From assembly GCA_016182705.1 (NCBI GenBank), contig JACPGA010000267.1, positions 1 to 7,180 of the forward strand: a stretch of DNA of 7,180 nucleotides. The letters run 5' to 3'. Under the pieces are notes generated by a model that worked only from the letters and a program-made list of their open reading frames with translations, was not told where the DNA came from and ran no database searches. Below, one piece after another: positions 6,109 to 7,180 of this stretch (position 1 is the stretch's first letter; every line of letters begins with the position of its first letter). The stretch comes from Deltaproteobacteria bacterium. GTDB lineage: Bacteria > Desulfobacterota > GWC2-55-46. The translations under genes and the position numbers were made by a program.

Positions 6109-7180
6109 ATGGCCCTCAGGTATTTCATTCTATTTGTTTTCTTTTTCAGCTTCGCTGCCAATGCCTTAGGCCAGACCGCCATCGACAATGGCAAGGCCCT
6201 CTAGGCAAGGCTGTGCGCCTACTGCCATGGCCTTGAAGGCGCTGGCGACGGCCCGGCAGCGCAATATCTGAACCCCCCGCCCAGGGACTTCACCATGGGC
6301 CTTTACAAATGGAAGTCCACGCCCTTTGACGAGTACGCGCCATCTGACGAGGATTTGAGCAGGATGATCTCCGGGATGCGCTCGCATGATTCCATTCCCG
6401 GCTGGGATGGCATGAACGCAACTTCAATGCCCGGCTGGTCTGACGTGCTAGGAAAAACTGAGATCACGCAAATCTCCGCGTACCTCAAATCCCTTGCTGG
6501 CTACGAGAAGGCTGAAAAGCCCAGCGTAGACCTTTCCGGTAAGATTAAATCTGACAGCGCAAGTCTGGAGCGTGGCAAGACCCTTTTCAAGGACAGGTGC
6601 TCTGAATGCCACGGCGAAGCCGGGCGTGGGAACGGAACAAAAAAACTCAAGGACGACTGGGGGGCGCGCACCTGGCCGAGAGACTTGACCGAAGGCTGGA
6701 CATTCAGGGCTGGCTCCACGCCTGAGGATATATATACGAGAATAACGGTAGGCATATCCGGCACGCAGATGCCGAGCTTCGCTGACCCGGCTTCGAAAAA
6801 GGTCATGACAGACGCTGAAAGGTGGGACGTCGCCAACTACGTCGCGTCGATGAACGAGCCCGGAAAAAAGCCCGTGGTCAACGCCGTCCTGAAGGCCATG
6901 AAGGTCGATGGCAAGCTGCCGGATGGCCCTGCTGACGGCCTCTGGGACAAGGCGGCCTTGTCAGGCTTTTATCTGTTCCCGCAGATATTCACCGCTGAGA
7001 AGGCCTACGCGCCATCCATTGTCTCGGTTTCCGCAAGGGCCATTTACAATGATAAAGAGATAGTTTTCCTGCTTGAATGGGACGACCCTACCAACTCGAT
7101 GCCGTGGGACTTGAAAGCGATAGAGATAGCCGACGGCGAACTCTTCCCTGATGCTGCTGCCATACAGTTCCCTGCCGGAC
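6109..7180 (+). CDS. Diheme cytochrome c fused to ethylbenzene-dehydrogenase-like heme b domain; in-frame TAG; 3' end beyond window
   Basis: 357 codons are visible and the gene is open at the right edge. A Sec signal peptide (MALRYFILF to about ANA, 1-19) starts at ATG 6109, with GGAG 5 nt upstream. Codon 32 is TAG (6202-6204). Beyond it the frame continues intact: heme c site CAYCH (36-40), NPPPRDFT, likely axial Met in TSMPGW, a second heme c site CSECH (164-168) with likely axial Met in TQMPSF, then from about 300 a beta-rich region with IVFLLEWDD and DAAAIQFP. This last part resembles the heme b domain of ethylbenzene dehydrogenase gamma and related molybdoenzyme subunits (EB_dh). The likely role is a periplasmic multiheme electron carrier of the bd-like complex. 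If TAG is a true stop, only a 31-residue peptide is made, and restart at the next in-frame ATG (6295) would lose the signal and first heme. It could be a nascent pseudogene, a sequencing error or recoding. Confidence 0.82.
6202..6204 (+). other. In-frame amber (TAG) codon at an aromatic position before a heme motif
   Basis: TAG is codon 32 of the diheme cytochrome gene, in the context GKAL-stop-ARLCAYCH. The second heme domain of the same protein reads GKTLFKDRCSECH, with Phe at the matching position; the other two cytochromes in the operon have Tyr there (GEQVY, GGEVY). TAT or TAC to TAG is a single-base change. No complete gene in the window ends in TAG; all use TGA or TAA. Confidence 0.9.

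Noticed and set aside
5661..6194. 177-aa minus-strand ORF
   Set aside because: Antisense to the 247-aa cytochrome, whose heme motif and helices are clear; rich in Arg and Val as expected from complementing GC-rich codons.
6501..6836. 111-aa minus-strand ORF
   Set aside because: Antisense to the second heme domain (CSECH) of the diheme cytochrome; no ribosome site or motif.
1..7180. tRNA, rRNA, CRISPR arrays, insertion sequences or attachment sites
   Set aside because: No cloverleaf-like, repeat-spacer, transposase or terminal-repeat pattern was seen; nearly all the sequence is accounted for by coding regions.

Overview
The window looks like a moderately GC-rich Gram-negative bacterial chromosome fragment. 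Genes are tightly packed and c-type cytochromes are exported, so the organism has a periplasm. The pairing of group-1-type [NiFe]-hydrogenase maturation genes with a cytochrome bd-like, c-cytochrome-rich respiratory operon is reminiscent of Nitrospirota, Desulfobacterota or similar anaerobic to microaerobic chemolithotrophs. That taxonomic guess is inference only.

Left half, minus strand (2908 down to 1): a 36-aa single-helix membrane peptide, then a HyaD/HybD-type hydrogenase protease, hypA, hypB and the first 387 codons of hypF. The hyp genes are nearly contiguous: protease and hypA abut as TGA-ATG, hypA and hypB overlap as TGATG, and hypB and hypF are 4 nt apart. Together they load nickel (HypA, HypB), make the CN ligand precursor (HypF) and trim the large-subunit C-terminus (protease). 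No hydrogenase structural gene and no hypC, hypD or hypE is visible; hypF runs off the left edge.

Middle (about 2676-2950): the control region. It holds a good plus-strand sigma70-like promoter (TTGTAA-N17-TATAAT, 2753-2781), an opposing minus-strand one (TTGACA-N17-TAATCT, 2943-2915), an AT-rich stretch with a small inverted repeat, and the 36-aa gene between the two promoters.

Right half, plus strand (2951 to 7180): a compact operon. It encodes a 37-aa membrane peptide, a 590-aa cytochrome bd-like subunit I (GTG start), a 177-aa membrane-anchored monoheme cytochrome c, a 247-aa protein with three helices and one heme c, and a diheme cytochrome c fused to an ethylbenzene-dehydrogenase-like heme b domain, cut by the right edge. 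Junctions are overlaps or gaps of 1-4 nt. No CydB is present in the window. The bd-like subunit keeps the recognisable ligands for heme b558 and one high-spin heme, but lacks the usual GRQPW-region Glu. This suggests a c-cytochrome-linked membrane redox complex rather than a standard quinol oxidase.

The most striking oddity is an in-frame amber codon (6202-6204) in the last gene. It falls just upstream of the first heme-binding motif, where related positions in the window carry Tyr or Phe. The frame stays open for 325 further codons with all motifs intact, so this is a very recent nonsense mutation, a sequencing error, or TAG readthrough.
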